A DNA stretch of 32,156 nt from Youngiibacter fragilis 232.1 (GCF_000495435.3 NZ_AXUN02000217.1:1-32156); one strand, 5' to 3'. Numbered from the stretch's first letter, positions 8,349 through 17,130 are shown. Translations and numbers: made by a program. Notes: generated from the sequence alone by a model not told the origin.

Positions 8349-9917
8349 TTACTTGTGCCTCGAGTAGATGATCTCCTTCAAGCCGCCCCAGGTCTCCTGG
8401 AACATGCCAAGGTCCATTACCTTGAGATCAGCTGCTATTTCAGGCTTGAATTCCATCTGTCCAAGTATGTCCTTCTCAAGGTCGATACCTGGTGCAATCT
8501 CGACAAGCGTCAGCTTTCCATCGATAAGCTCAAGTACTGCTCTTTCAGTCACATAAAGCACCGGCTGTCTGTTCTTTGTTGAGATTGCTCCCGAGAAAGA
8601 AACCTGGTCAATCTTGTTCCTGAACTTCTTTGCCTTGCCTTCCTGGACGATGATAAGCTTCCCGTCCCTTATCTCTTCCTTAAGTCCGCCGGCTGTGAAT
8701 GTTCCGCAGAAGACTACCTTCTTTGCATTCTGTGTTATGTTGACGAATCCGCCGACTCCGACAGGCTTTCCGCCAAGCTTGCTTACATTTACGTTGCCTG
8801 ACTGGTCAGATTCGCCAAGGCCAAGGAATGTTACATCGATTCCACCGCCATCGTAGAAATCGAACTGCTGCGGGTGCTCGATTATGGCATCTGCATTGTA
8901 CGCGCTTCCAAAATCAAGGCCCTGCCCAGGGATTCCGCCTATTACACCAGCCTCGGTACCAAAGCTGAGTTCCGGGCTCATCCCTTCCTCATTTGCAACT
9001 GTCGGCACTCCGTCAGGAATTCCAACACCAACATTTACTACAGCATGTGGGACCAGCTCCATTGAGGCTCTTCTTGCTATGATCTTCCTCTCCGTAAGAG
9101 GCATGACCGGCATTGAGTGCATAGGTATCTTCAGGTCACCGGAAAAGGCCGGGTTGTAAATGGTTCCCGATGTCTGCCTGTGGTTCTCAGGGCTGGCGAT
9201 GACAACATAGTCAACCATTAGTCCAGGCACCTTTATTTCCTTCGGCTTGAAGGATCCAGCCTTCGCAATGGCTCTGACCTCTGCAATTACAATTCCACCG
9301 CAGGATTTAGCTGCTGTTGCCACAGCTATTGGATCAGTGAGGATAGCTTCATCAGTTAGAACGACATTGCCGTTTTCATCAGCGTAAGTACCTCTTATGA
9401 CCGCGACGTCTACCTTTGGAAGCTTGTACATCATGTACTCTTCGCCATAGATCTCGATTATGTCTATCAGGTCTTCTTTAGCCGCATCATTGGACTTGCC
9501 ACCCTCAAGCCTCGGGTCTATGAAGGTTCCAAGTCCTACCTTGGTTATGTAGGCAGGCTTCTTGGATGCCACAAACTTAGGAATCTGGGCAAGTACTCCC
9601 TGCGGGAAGTTATAGGCTTCCACCTTGTTTTCAGCGATCAGCTTCTGCATTGCTGGACCTGCTGCTCCAAAATGACCTGTTACTATTCTCTTTAGAAGTC
9701 CTTCATGTGCGAGATGAGCTACGCCCTTTTCACCGAAGTTACCGCTTGCCGCCGCATTGTAGTATGTGATTCCAACTGGCTTTCCTGTTTCGAGGAACCT
9801 TTTTTCGAGCGTTATCGCGAATTCCTCAGGGAATGCGTTCATTCCAAATGAGGCGGTGAATATGGTGTCGCCGTCCTTGACCAGCTTTGCTGCCTTTTCC
9901 TGGCTTATAAGTTTCAT
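8349..9917 (-). CDS. Single-chain acyl-CoA:carboxylate CoA-transferase (second copy)
   Basis: A family I CoA-transferase with both half-domains fused (522 aa), as in propionate CoA-transferase and YdiF-type enzymes (COG4670). It moves CoA between an acyl-CoA and a free acid through a glutamyl-CoA intermediate. The catalytic glutamate is Glu322 in SFGTEAGVIGG, preceded by VNVGVGIPDGV, the oxyanion/CoA loop. The start at 9917 has GGGGG 7 nt upstream and gives the family's usual N-terminus (MKLISQEKAAKLVKDGD). It is the last gene of the operon, about 107 nt after the MaoC gene across two hairpins. It is a paralogue of the copy at 14316-15878, so the two probably differ in acid preference (for example acetoacetate or 3-hydroxybutyrate versus butyrate or acetate; inference). 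Confidence 0.92.
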   Translation of the reverse strand: MKLISQEKAAKLVKDGDTIFTASFGMNAFPEEFAITLEKRFLETGKPVGITYYNAAASGNFGEKGVAHLAHEGLLKRIVTGHFGAAGPAMQKLIAENKVEAYNFPQGVLAQIPKFVASKKPAYITKVGLGTFIDPRLEGGKSNDAAKEDLIDIIEIYGEEYMMYKLPKVDVAVIRGTYADENGNVVLTDEAILTDPIAVATAAKSCGGIVIAEVRAIAKAGSFKPKEIKVPGLMVDYVVIASPENHRQTSGTIYNPAFSGDLKIPMHSMPVMPLTERKIIARRASMELVPHAVVNVGVGIPDGVPTVANEEGMSPELSFGTEAGVIGGIPGQGLDFGSAYNADAIIEHPQQFDFYDGGGIDVTFLGLGESDQSGNVNVSKLGGKPVGVGGFVNITQNAKKVVFCGTFTAGGLKEEIRDGKLIIVQEGKAKKFRNKIDQVSFSGAISTKNRQPVLYVTERAVLELIDGKLTLVEIAPGIDLEKDILGQMEFKPEIAADLKVMDLGMFQETWGGLKEIIYSRHK

Positions 9918-9967
9918 TTCTATACCCCCTGTAATTATATTTTCTGTATGCTGCATATGCATCGGGT

Positions 9968-10023
9968 AACCGTTATGTTGTCCCATATACGGTTCCCGCC
10001 TTGCTCAGGACGCTCCCATCCTG
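9968..10023 (-). other. Two intercistronic hairpins between the MaoC and CoA-transferase genes
   Basis: AACCGT (9968-9973) pairs with ACGGTT (9989-9994), and CAGGA (10006-10010) pairs with TCCTG (10019-10023). Neither is followed by a U-tract on the minus strand, so they look like processing or stability elements rather than terminators. Confidence 0.4.
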
Positions 10024-10024
10024 G

Positions 10025-10483
10025 TTACTTTCTTCCTTTTATCAGAATCACATTGCTGCTCTCGGTCACTACTTCGCCTCTCTGGTTGATGAGGTATGTA
10101 TCGGCTAGAACAGTTCCTTTTCCGCCTTTGCTGCTTGGCTTTACTCCGACGATCTTTATAAGTGTGCTGACTGTGTCGCCGATGAATATCGGCGCCTTGT
10201 ACCTGTTCGTGTCCTCAGCCTTAGCGATGGTGGTACCTTCGAAGATTCCCAGCTGGTTCATCTGACCGTTCATTATCGCTACTCCAAGGAGCCCATGGGC
10301 TATCCTTTTCTTGAAGGGACCTTCCGACGCTGTGACCTCGTCGATATGGATAGGATTGAAGTCTCCGGTAAGGCAGGCGAAATTGACAACATCACCATCT
10401 GTTACTGTCCTTCTTGTTGTTGCGAATTCCTGTCCGACTTCAAAGTCTTCAAAAAATAATCCTTTTGGTTTATATTCAACCAT
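10025..10483 (-). CDS. MaoC-like (R)-specific enoyl-CoA hydratase
   Basis: A 152-residue hot-dog-fold protein. The hydratase-2 motif is ACLTGDFNPIHIDEVTASEGPFKKRIAHGLLG (residues about 36-67), with the Asp and His of the catalytic dyad in GDFNPIH. PhaJ-type members hydrate crotonyl-CoA to (R)-3-hydroxybutyryl-CoA, the opposite enantiomer from crotonase. In this operon it would connect the (R)-specific FabG-like reductase with the crotonyl-CoA branch. GGAG lies 8 nt upstream of the ATG. Members of this fold also act as dehydratases on other acyl-CoAs, so the exact substrate is inferred from the neighbours. Confidence 0.88.
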   Translation of the reverse strand: MVEYKPKGLFFEDFEVGQEFATTRRTVTDGDVVNFACLTGDFNPIHIDEVTASEGPFKKRIAHGLLGVAIMNGQMNQLGIFEGTTIAKAEDTNRYKAPIFIGDTVSTLIKIVGVKPSSKGGKGTVLADTYLINQRGEVVTESSNVILIKGRK

Positions 10484-10506
10484 TACTTCATCTCCAATAG
10501 ATCTTA

Positions 10507-11520
10507 TTAGCTCTTCTCTCCAAGCATTTCCACAAGCGCCGGAACTATTTCCTTGTAGTCACCAACGATAGAGTAGTTAGCTATCTTGAATATCGGAGCC
10601 TCAGGGTCCTTGTTTATCGCTATGATGACATCAGAGTCCTTCATTCCTGCAAGGTGCTGTATCGCACCTGATATTCCGCAAGCTATGTAAATTACCGGCT
10701 TTACAGTCTTTCCTGTCTGCCCTACCTGGTGGCTCTTCTCGATCCAACCGCTGTCAACAGCAGCCCTTGATGCACCAATCTCTCCTCCGAGTCTCTCTGC
10801 AAGAGGCTTGAGTATCTCAAAGCCCTCAGGACCGCCCATGGCACGTCCGCCTGATACTATCACGTGAGCCTCTTCAATGAGCACACCCTTCTTCTTTGCC
10901 TTTACGATCTCCCTGACCTTTACCCTTACATCAGTTGCGGAAATATTAGGTGTTATCCTTATGACTTCCCCTGTCCTTCCTGCTACAGGCTCAAGCGGGT
11001 CCATGACTCCAGGCCTTACTGTGGACATCTGTGGCCTGAACTCTGTTGTTATGATTGTCGCCATCAGGTTTCCGCCGAAGGCAGGCCTTGTCTGGAGAAG
11101 TGTCCTTGTTTCGCCGTCTATGTCAAGCTGCGTGCAGTCTGCGGTAAGACCGGTGGATACCCTCGAAGCTACCCTTGGAGCAAGGTCTCTGCCTATGTTT
11201 GTCGCTCCTACAAGCATTATCTCAGGCTTCAGCTCATCAATCATTTCACTGATGACCTTTGTATGTCCATCTGTGGTATAGTGCTCGAGAAGGTCGTCCT
11301 CCACAAGGTAAACCTTGTCTGCTCCGTACTCGAATAGCTTTGCAGTAAGTCCTGACACGTTCTTTCCTATAAGGACAGCGCAAACCTCCACTCCAAGCTT
11401 TTCAGCAAGTCTCTTTCCTTCTCCTACAAGTTCAAGGGCAACATTCTGCAGTTCGCCTTCCCTTTGCTCTGCATATACCCAAACATTCTTAAATTCATCT
11501 TTATTTCCGATAAGTTTCAT
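10507..11520 (-). CDS. etfA: Electron transfer flavoprotein alpha subunit
   Basis: A 337-residue EtfA. The N-terminal alpha/beta part (NVWVYAEQREGELQNVALELVGEGKRLAEKL) precedes the FAD-binding C-terminal domain with VIVSGGRAMGG, LGGEIGASRAAVDSGW, QVGQTGKTVKPVIYIACGISGAIQH and INKDPEAPIFKIANYSIVGD. With EtfB it carries electrons to or from the acyl-CoA dehydrogenase encoded upstream. Sequence style and the neighbouring genes match clostridial butyryl-CoA dehydrogenase/Etf complexes, some of which bifurcate electrons from NADH to crotonyl-CoA and ferredoxin. The gap to etfB is about 21 nt with a GGAG site 6 nt before the ATG. Confidence 0.97.
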   Translation of the reverse strand: MKLIGNKDEFKNVWVYAEQREGELQNVALELVGEGKRLAEKLGVEVCAVLIGKNVSGLTAKLFEYGADKVYLVEDDLLEHYTTDGHTKVISEMIDELKPEIMLVGATNIGRDLAPRVASRVSTGLTADCTQLDIDGETRTLLQTRPAFGGNLMATIITTEFRPQMSTVRPGVMDPLEPVAGRTGEVIRITPNISATDVRVKVREIVKAKKKGVLIEEAHVIVSGGRAMGGPEGFEILKPLAERLGGEIGASRAAVDSGWIEKSHQVGQTGKTVKPVIYIACGISGAIQHLAGMKDSDVIIAINKDPEAPIFKIANYSIVGDYKEIVPALVEMLGEKS

Positions 11521-11541
11521 ATGTTTCTCCTTTCGCGAAGA

Positions 11542-12330
11542 CTATATTATATGGTTCAGCTTAAGCTGCCTGACCAGTTCTTTTGCAGCGTCCTTGGGAT
11601 TGCCCTCTATCCTTGTTCCCTTGACGATAAGTTCAGGGGTGAAGGTCTTCTTTACATTGGTCGGTGATGCCTTAAGTCCTGCCATATCAGGTTCAATCTT
11701 AAGCTCCGCATTTGTGATCTGCTTGATTCCAGCTTCATGGAAGCCCTTGTGGATCGCCCTCATGTTCATGAGCCTTGGCTCATTGAGTTCCTTTATCGCT
11801 GTAAGCAGAATTGGAGTTGTAGCTTCAAGGATTTCATATCCATTCTCAAGAGCTCTCTCAACCACAAGCTTGCTTCCTTCGACTTCAACCTTCTGTACGT
11901 ATGTGATCTGAGGTATTCCAAGCTTCTCGGCTATCTGAGGCCCGACCTGTGCGGTATCTCCGTCAATAGCCTGCCTGCCTGCGAATATGATGTCGAATTC
12001 CCCAAGGTACTTTATGGCTTCAGCTATTACATTCGATGTAGCCCATGTGTCAGAGCCTCCGAAAGCCCTGTCTGTTATGAGGTATGCATCGTCAGCTCCC
12101 ATTCCCATGCACTCGTACAGGACAAGCTCAGCTGAAGGTGGCCCCATGGATACTACTGTAATCTTCGTGTCTGGATATCTGTCCTTTATCCTTAATGCCT
12201 CTTCTATGGCATTTGCATCATCAGGGTTGAGTATGCTTGGAACGCCTTCCCTTATGAGTGTTCCCTTTACTGGATCTATCTTGACTTCTGTGGTGTCTGG
12301 TACCTGCTTAGCGCAGACGAGTATCTTCAT
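11542..12330 (-). CDS. etfB: Electron transfer flavoprotein beta subunit
   Basis: A 262-residue EtfB beginning MKILVCAKQVPDTTEVKIDP, the family N-terminus. The signature GRQAIDGDTAQVGPQIAEKL (about residues 117-136) is the nucleotide-binding loop; this exact GDTAQVGP style is what I associate with NADH-oxidising, bifurcation-capable Etfs of anaerobes, rather than the AMP-binding mitochondrial type. It sits 11 nt after the acyl-CoA dehydrogenase gene with GGAGG 7 nt upstream of the ATG, so the three genes are tightly linked. Bifurcation is an inference, since it also depends on the dehydrogenase partner. Confidence 0.97.
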   Translation of the reverse strand: MKILVCAKQVPDTTEVKIDPVKGTLIREGVPSILNPDDANAIEEALRIKDRYPDTKITVVSMGPPSAELVLYECMGMGADDAYLITDRAFGGSDTWATSNVIAEAIKYLGEFDIIFAGRQAIDGDTAQVGPQIAEKLGIPQITYVQKVEVEGSKLVVERALENGYEILEATTPILLTAIKELNEPRLMNMRAIHKGFHEAGIKQITNAELKIEPDMAGLKASPTNVKKTFTPELIVKGTRIEGNPKDAAKELVRQLKLNHII

Positions 12331-12341
12331 TGTGTTCCCTC

Positions 12342-13481
12342 CTACTTTCTCTTAAGGACATGTCCTGCGATTACTATCTTCTGGATTTCTGTAGTTCCCT
12401 CGTAGATTTCCAGGATCTTCGCATCCCTGTAAAGTCTTTCAACAACATAATCCTTCGTGTAGCCGTAACCGCCATGTATCTGCACAGCCTTGTCAGCTAC
12501 AAAGTTAGCTACTTCCGATGCGAAATACTTTGCCATTGCAGCTTCGTGTGAATGCGGCTCGCCTGCCGCCTTCTTTGAAGCTGCATCATAGGTAAGTAGC
12601 CTTGCAGCCGCAAGCTTTGTCTCCATCTCAGCAAGCATGAAGGATATGCCCTGGTTCTTTGATATTGGCTTACCGAACTGCGCCCTGTCCTTTGAGTACT
12701 TGACAGCCTCGTCCAGAGCCCTCTGTGCAAGTCCTACTGAACTTGCAGCGACAGTTATCCTACCGCCGTCAAGAGCCTGCATCGATATCTGGAAGCCCTG
12801 ACCTAGCTTTCCAAGAAGGTTATCCTTAGGAATCCTTACATTCTGGAAAACGAGCTCTCCTGTATGTGATCCCCTGATACCCATCTTGTTCTCAAAGTTA
12901 GGTATGGTGAACCCTGGAGTCGGGTACTCAACAAGGAATGCTGAGATTCCGTGGGTTCCCTTGGACTTGTCAGTTGTTGCCATTACTATGTATAGGTCAG
13001 CTATTCCTGCGCTTGAGATGAATATCTTGTTTCCGTTGATTACCCACTCATCCCCGTCAAGCACTGCGGTGGTCTGTACGCCGGCTGCATCAGATCCAGC
13101 ACCAGGCTCAGTAAGGGCGAAGCCCATTATCATGCCTTCGTTGCAGACCTTTGTCAGATACTTCTCCTTCTGCTGTTCACTTCCGAACTTCGCCAGAGGT
13201 CCTGCTGAAAGTGAGCAGTTGCCGCTGATTATCATGCTTGTTGCCACATCGTACTTGGATACTTCCTCAACGATCATTGCGTATGTCAGGTAGTCGGTAT
13301 CGAATCCGCCGTACTTCTTTGGGAATATGCATCCAAGGAAGCCAGTGTCCTTGAGCTTCTGTACAAGTTCATCAGGATATTCACCTGTCTCATCTATCTC
13401 TGCAGCAAGCGGTTCTACCTCTCGCAAGCTAAAATCCTTGGCAAGCTTAACTATTATCTCTTGCTCTTTAGTCAATTTCAT
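12342..13481 (-). CDS. Short-chain acyl-CoA dehydrogenase (butyryl-CoA type)
   Basis: A 379-residue FAD enzyme, the usual length. ALTEPGAGSDAAG and the following ISSAG segment are the FAD/substrate signatures; QIHGGYGYTKDYVVERLYRDAKILEIYEGTTEIQ is the C-terminal signature, in which Glu361 (of YEGT) is the expected catalytic base, placed as in short- and medium-chain enzymes. The usual reaction is butyryl-CoA to or from crotonyl-CoA, with electrons exchanged through EtfAB encoded directly downstream. The N-terminus MKLTKEQEIIVKLAKDFSLREVEP and the GGAG site 8 nt upstream support the start. Chain-length preference cannot be fixed from sequence alone; butyryl is inferred from the operon. Confidence 0.93.
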   Translation of the reverse strand: MKLTKEQEIIVKLAKDFSLREVEPLAAEIDETGEYPDELVQKLKDTGFLGCIFPKKYGGFDTDYLTYAMIVEEVSKYDVATSMIISGNCSLSAGPLAKFGSEQQKEKYLTKVCNEGMIMGFALTEPGAGSDAAGVQTTAVLDGDEWVINGNKIFISSAGIADLYIVMATTDKSKGTHGISAFLVEYPTPGFTIPNFENKMGIRGSHTGELVFQNVRIPKDNLLGKLGQGFQISMQALDGGRITVAASSVGLAQRALDEAVKYSKDRAQFGKPISKNQGISFMLAEMETKLAAARLLTYDAASKKAAGEPHSHEAAMAKYFASEVANFVADKAVQIHGGYGYTKDYVVERLYRDAKILEIYEGTTEIQKIVIAGHVLKRK

Positions 13482-13493
13482 ACCTATTTCTCC

Positions 13494-14255
13494 TTATCTC
13501 CTATAATTTGGTTTTCTCTTCTCAAAAAATGCCTGTATGCCTTCCAGCTGGTCCCGGGATTCGAAGTTCGGTGCAGAATGATCACTTTCCAATGTTATCC
13601 CTTCCTCGAGATCCATATCGACGCCCTTTTCAACAAGCATCTTGATCTTTGCAATCGCATTCGGTGAATTTCCAACCATAACCTCAGCAAGTTCCATCGC
13701 CTTGCCCATCAGTTCATCCAGAGGATATACGTGGTTCACCAGTCCCATTTCCAAAGCTTCCTGAGCCTTCACCCTTTTTCCTGTGAAGAGCATCTCCTTG
13801 GCGTTTGACTTGCCGACTGTCCTTGGAAGCCTTTGGGTCCCTGAGAATCCCGGAATTATCCCAAGGGTAGCCTCAGGGAACGAGAATGACGCTTTTTCAC
13901 TTGCAAGCCTTATGTCAGCACAAAGTGCGAATTCCAGGCCTCCACCGAAGCAGAACCCATTCACAGCTGCTATGGTCGGCAGTCCCAGTGTCTCTATCCT
14001 CCTGAAAAGGCTTGTACCCCTGTCTATGAACGCCCTTGCTTCCTTATCCCTAAGGTCCTTCATTTCATCAAGGTCGGCTCCTGATATGAATGCCTTGCCG
14101 TTTCCAGTGAATATGACAGCCCTTATGTCAAGGTCATTTTCAAAACGGTCAATCGCTTCCTCCAGCTCCTTCAATACTCCTGTATTGAGGGCATTCAGGG
14201 CTTCCGGCCTGTCAAAGGTGATGATTCCAATTGATTCTCTCTTTTCAATAAGCAT
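13494..14255 (-). CDS. Enoyl-CoA hydratase (crotonase family)
   Basis: A 253-residue crotonase. Both catalytic glutamates of active hydratases are present with the normal 20-residue spacing: Glu108 in GFCFGGGLEFALCADIRLAS and Glu128 in FPEATLGIIPGFSGTQRLPR. The oxyanion-hole motif is KAFISGADLDEM. The reaction is crotonyl-CoA plus water to (S)-3-hydroxybutyryl-CoA. I chose ATG 14255 (GGAGGT 7 nt upstream) over a reading 15 residues longer. It lies 12 nt before the acyl-CoA dehydrogenase gene and about 60 nt after the first CoA-transferase. In classical butyrate operons this position is filled by crt. Confidence 0.93.
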   Translation of the reverse strand: MLIEKRESIGIITFDRPEALNALNTGVLKELEEAIDRFENDLDIRAVIFTGNGKAFISGADLDEMKDLRDKEARAFIDRGTSLFRRIETLGLPTIAAVNGFCFGGGLEFALCADIRLASEKASFSFPEATLGIIPGFSGTQRLPRTVGKSNAKEMLFTGKRVKAQEALEMGLVNHVYPLDELMGKAMELAEVMVGNSPNAIAKIKMLVEKGVDMDLEEGITLESDHSAPNFESRDQLEGIQAFFEKRKPNYRR

Positions 14256-14315
14256 TGCTTTTACCTCCAAATACCTGCCTCTGAAGGAATTAACCTTCAA
14301 TCCACCAGGGACCTC

Positions 14316-15878
14316 TTACTTGAGCTCGTCCTTCAGACCCATTACAGCCTCGCTGAACAGCCTCGCATCCATGGTCTTGAGATTATCGGATATCATTGGC
14401 CTGTATGCCATCTGTCCGATGATGTCCTTCTCAATGTCAATACCCGGAGCCACTTCAATGAGAGTCAGCCCTTCAGTTCCATACTTGAATACGCATCTCT
14501 CGGTTACAATAAGGACTTCCTGGCCGAATCTTGCGACCATTTCAGCGCTGAAGGTAATCTGCTCGATGTCATGGAGGAACTTCTTCTGCTTTCCTTCATT
14601 TACGATCACAAGCTTTCCGTCGACTATCTCTTCAACCAATCCACCGGCAGTCAGCGTGCCGCAGAATACGATCCTCTTCGTGCACTGGCTTATGTCGATG
14701 AATCCGCCACAGCCTGCTATCTTCGGCCCGAACTTGCTGACGTTTATGTTTCCCTTGGGGTCGATCTCCGCGAAGCCAAGGAATGTGACATCGAGTCCTC
14801 CGCCGTTGTAGAAATCGAACTGTGATGTCATCGGCAGCGATGCCCACGCGTTCACGGCAGATCCGAAGCTGTTTCCGCCCTGTGGTATTCCACCGATGAG
14901 CCCTGACTCTATTGTAAGTACAAGGTCATTCCCGAATCCCTCTTCATTCGCAACGCTTGCAACGCCTTCCGGTATGCCTATTCCCAAATTTACTACAGCA
15001 TTTGCATTGAGCTCCATTGCTGCCCTTCTTGCGATTATCTTCCTGTTGTCAAGCGGAATGCCCTTGAACGATGTTCCGCCCTGCTTGTAGTAGCCGGCAA
15101 GGACAGGATCGTATACAGTTCCTGGAGTCATCCTGTGGTGCTTCTCCACATTTGAGCAGACTACTATCTTATCAACGAATACTCCAGGTATGTGAACCTT
15201 GTTCCTTGGCATGGAAGCTGAGCTGACATAGTTCTTGACCTGTGCGATGACCTTTCCCCCGCAAGCCTTTACAGCCATGGCTATGTCAAGCGCATCTATA
15301 TACGATGATTCCTCTTCAAATGATATGTTTCCGTTCTCGTCTGCGGTAGTTCCCCTTACTATTCCTATGTTGAATTTCGGAGCCTTGTACAGCAGATGTT
15401 CTTCACCAAGCACGTCTATGAGTTCGACCATGTTTTCAGTTGTCACTGAATTCATTTTCCCGCCGAGCTGCCTCGGATCCATGTAGGTGTTCAGGCCTAC
15501 CTTCGTGATCTCCCCGACCTTTCCTGCAGCAGCCGCCCTGTAAAGATGGCAGATTACTCCCTGGGGAAGGTTATAGCACTCGATCTTGTTTTCATTGACC
15601 ATTTTTATCATTCCCTGGTTGTTTGCGAAATGGCCTGTAATGTACTTCTTAAGAAGCCCCTCATGGGTAAGCCTGAGTGTACCTGCAGTCTTGTAATCTG
15701 AGATGCCAGCAGCCTGCATAAGGGTAAGGTTCCTTGGTGAACCTGTAGAGAGGAATTTCTCCTCTATAGTAGCGTAGATTTCATCGGCCGCTGTTGCGAG
15801 CATGAAACCTGATATTGCAACCACATCACCATCCTTGATGAGCTCGATCGCATCCTTAGCACTTGAAAGCTTGTTCAT
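14316..15878 (-). CDS. Single-chain acyl-CoA:carboxylate CoA-transferase (first copy)
   Basis: A 520-residue fused family I CoA-transferase (COG4670, propionate CoA-transferase/YdiF-like). The catalytic glutamate is Glu324 in LTIESGLIGGIP, preceded by VNLGIGIPEGVASVANEEG. ATG 15878 has GGAGGT 5 nt upstream; the longer reading enters the intergenic region and lacks a site. It is clearly related to the enzyme at 8349-9917 (shared YNLPQG/YNFPQG, FYNGGGLDVTFLG/FYDGGGIDVTFLG) but diverged, so the pair looks like an old duplication with split specificity. It begins the second half of the operon, after a roughly 290-nt gap with hairpins, which may allow separate control. Confidence 0.92.
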   Translation of the reverse strand: MNKLSSAKDAIELIKDGDVVAISGFMLATAADEIYATIEEKFLSTGSPRNLTLMQAAGISDYKTAGTLRLTHEGLLKKYITGHFANNQGMIKMVNENKIECYNLPQGVICHLYRAAAAGKVGEITKVGLNTYMDPRQLGGKMNSVTTENMVELIDVLGEEHLLYKAPKFNIGIVRGTTADENGNISFEEESSYIDALDIAMAVKACGGKVIAQVKNYVSSASMPRNKVHIPGVFVDKIVVCSNVEKHHRMTPGTVYDPVLAGYYKQGGTSFKGIPLDNRKIIARRAAMELNANAVVNLGIGIPEGVASVANEEGFGNDLVLTIESGLIGGIPQGGNSFGSAVNAWASLPMTSQFDFYNGGGLDVTFLGFAEIDPKGNINVSKFGPKIAGCGGFIDISQCTKRIVFCGTLTAGGLVEEIVDGKLVIVNEGKQKKFLHDIEQITFSAEMVARFGQEVLIVTERCVFKYGTEGLTLIEVAPGIDIEKDIIGQMAYRPMISDNLKTMDARLFSEAVMGLKDELK

Positions 15879-16171
15879 TTTGTACCTCCCATGAATGTTT
15901 GTTTTAAATGTCCTTAAGCCGTATTGAAGAAAGCCAATTAGATAATTATTTGTCAAATCCAGGCGTAACACTAAATTGCTTTTAGATTCAATATCATTTA
16001 TTTACGATGCATCCATTGCTTGTTTTCAAACCGATCGCCCAATAAGGGCATTGCCTGAGTAGCTCTGGCATGTTGAAGGGCAAGCCTTTTCTTCTTTGCT
16101 TGCCCTGTCCCTGGAACCATCAGTTCCGGACATTAAGTCATCAACATGCAAACTGACAGTATATGCTGATA
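15879..16171 (-). other. 293-nt intergenic stretch inside the acyl-CoA operon with hairpins
   Basis: Holds GGGCAAGC (16078-16085) pairing perfectly with GCTTGCCC (16098-16105), a GGAAC/GTTCC hairpin at about 16113-16127, and GCCC/GGGC near 16036-16050. None is followed by a clear U-tract on the minus strand. A TTGACA is present on the minus strand near 15943 but without a -10 at 16-18 nt, and no sigma-54 site was seen. No credible gene lies here; a short frame across the 3' end of the dehydrogenase gene is a shadow. Confidence 0.5.
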
Positions 16172-17035
16172 CTATTTCTTGCTTGTGTCGAACCAGCCTT
16201 TGCCGCCTGTCTTCTTTCCAAGCCTGCCGGCGTTTATCATCCTCTTCAGTGAAACCGGTGGTGCCCATTTGTCCTGACCGAATTCATTGTGGAGGTAAAC
16301 CAGTGAATCATACGAAATGTCGAGCCCTGTGAAGTCCATTAGAGTGAATGGTCCCATAGGGTGGTTGAGTCCGAGTGTCATCGCCTTGTCTATGTCCTCA
16401 AGTGAAGCTATCCCTTCTTCGTATACGAGCTGTGCCTCCTTGAACTGGATCAGCATCAGCCTGTTTACCACGAATCCGGGAACATCCTTCCTGACCTCGA
16501 CTGATTCCTTGCCGATGGCCCTTACATAATCCTGGAGTGACTTGATGGTCTCATCGCTTGTATAGTAGCCTCTTATGAGCTCAACCAGCCTCATTACCTG
16601 TGCCGGATTGAAGAAATGTACTCCTGCGAATGCCTCAGGCCTCTTTACTGATGTAGCCAGCTTGGTAATGGACATAGTGGAAGTATTGGATGCGAGTATC
16701 GCATCAGGCTTTACTATTGAATCCAGCTGATTGAAAACCTTCTGCTTAAGTTCAAGGTTTTCCACAACAGCTTCGATGACAAGGTCAACATCCTTCATGT
16801 CGTTGATGTCAGTCGTGAAGGTCATTCTTCCAAGTGTCTCTGCCTTGAGCTCTTCAGTTGCCTTTCCCTTCTGTATTGACTTGTCAAACAGGGATGCTAT
16901 GTTGTCTCTTGATCTCCCGATCGCAGCTTCAGCGATGTCATATACGACAACTTCATAGCCGCTCTGAGCTGATACATGTGCTATTCCGGTACCCATGGCA
17001 CCTGAACCAACAACGCCAACTTTCTTTATTTCCAT
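16172..17035 (-). CDS. hbd: 3-hydroxybutyryl-CoA dehydrogenase
   Basis: A 287-residue (S)-specific 3-hydroxyacyl-CoA dehydrogenase. Residues 6-15 form the NAD-binding GVVGSGAMGTG loop, with Asp33 (VVYDI) ending strand 2 as expected for NAD(H). The catalytic region ASNTSTMSITKLA and GVHFFNPAQVMRLVE supplies Ser119 and His140; PGFVVNRLM and a C-terminal helical domain with NHPMGPFTLMDFTGLD follow. The reaction is acetoacetyl-CoA to or from (S)-3-hydroxybutyryl-CoA. GGAGG lies 6 nt upstream. It lies between the permease (95-nt gap with a strong hairpin) and the first CoA-transferase. Confidence 0.96.
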   Translation of the reverse strand: MEIKKVGVVGSGAMGTGIAHVSAQSGYEVVVYDIAEAAIGRSRDNIASLFDKSIQKGKATEELKAETLGRMTFTTDINDMKDVDLVIEAVVENLELKQKVFNQLDSIVKPDAILASNTSTMSITKLATSVKRPEAFAGVHFFNPAQVMRLVELIRGYYTSDETIKSLQDYVRAIGKESVEVRKDVPGFVVNRLMLIQFKEAQLVYEEGIASLEDIDKAMTLGLNHPMGPFTLMDFTGLDISYDSLVYLHNEFGQDKWAPPVSLKRMINAGRLGKKTGGKGWFDTSKK

Positions 17036-17070
17036 TTCTTTCCTCCTGATGTTGTGCTCTTTCAGATGAT

Positions 17071-17100
17071 CCGGTAACCAGGCATTTGCCAGGTTACCGG
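17071..17100 (-). other. Perfect intercistronic hairpin between permease and hbd
   Basis: CCGGTAACC pairs with GGTTACCGG and an inner GGC/GCC closes a four-base loop. No U-tract follows on either strand, so it is more likely an mRNA processing or protection element than a terminator. Confidence 0.5.
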
Positions 17101-17130
17101 CATGTAAAGTTAGCTTGACTTGAGCGTCCT

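Noticed and set aside
16026-16268. 80-residue minus-strand frame between hbd and the first CoA-transferase
   Set aside because: It overlaps the 3' end of hbd out of frame, has no family resemblance and runs through the hairpins.
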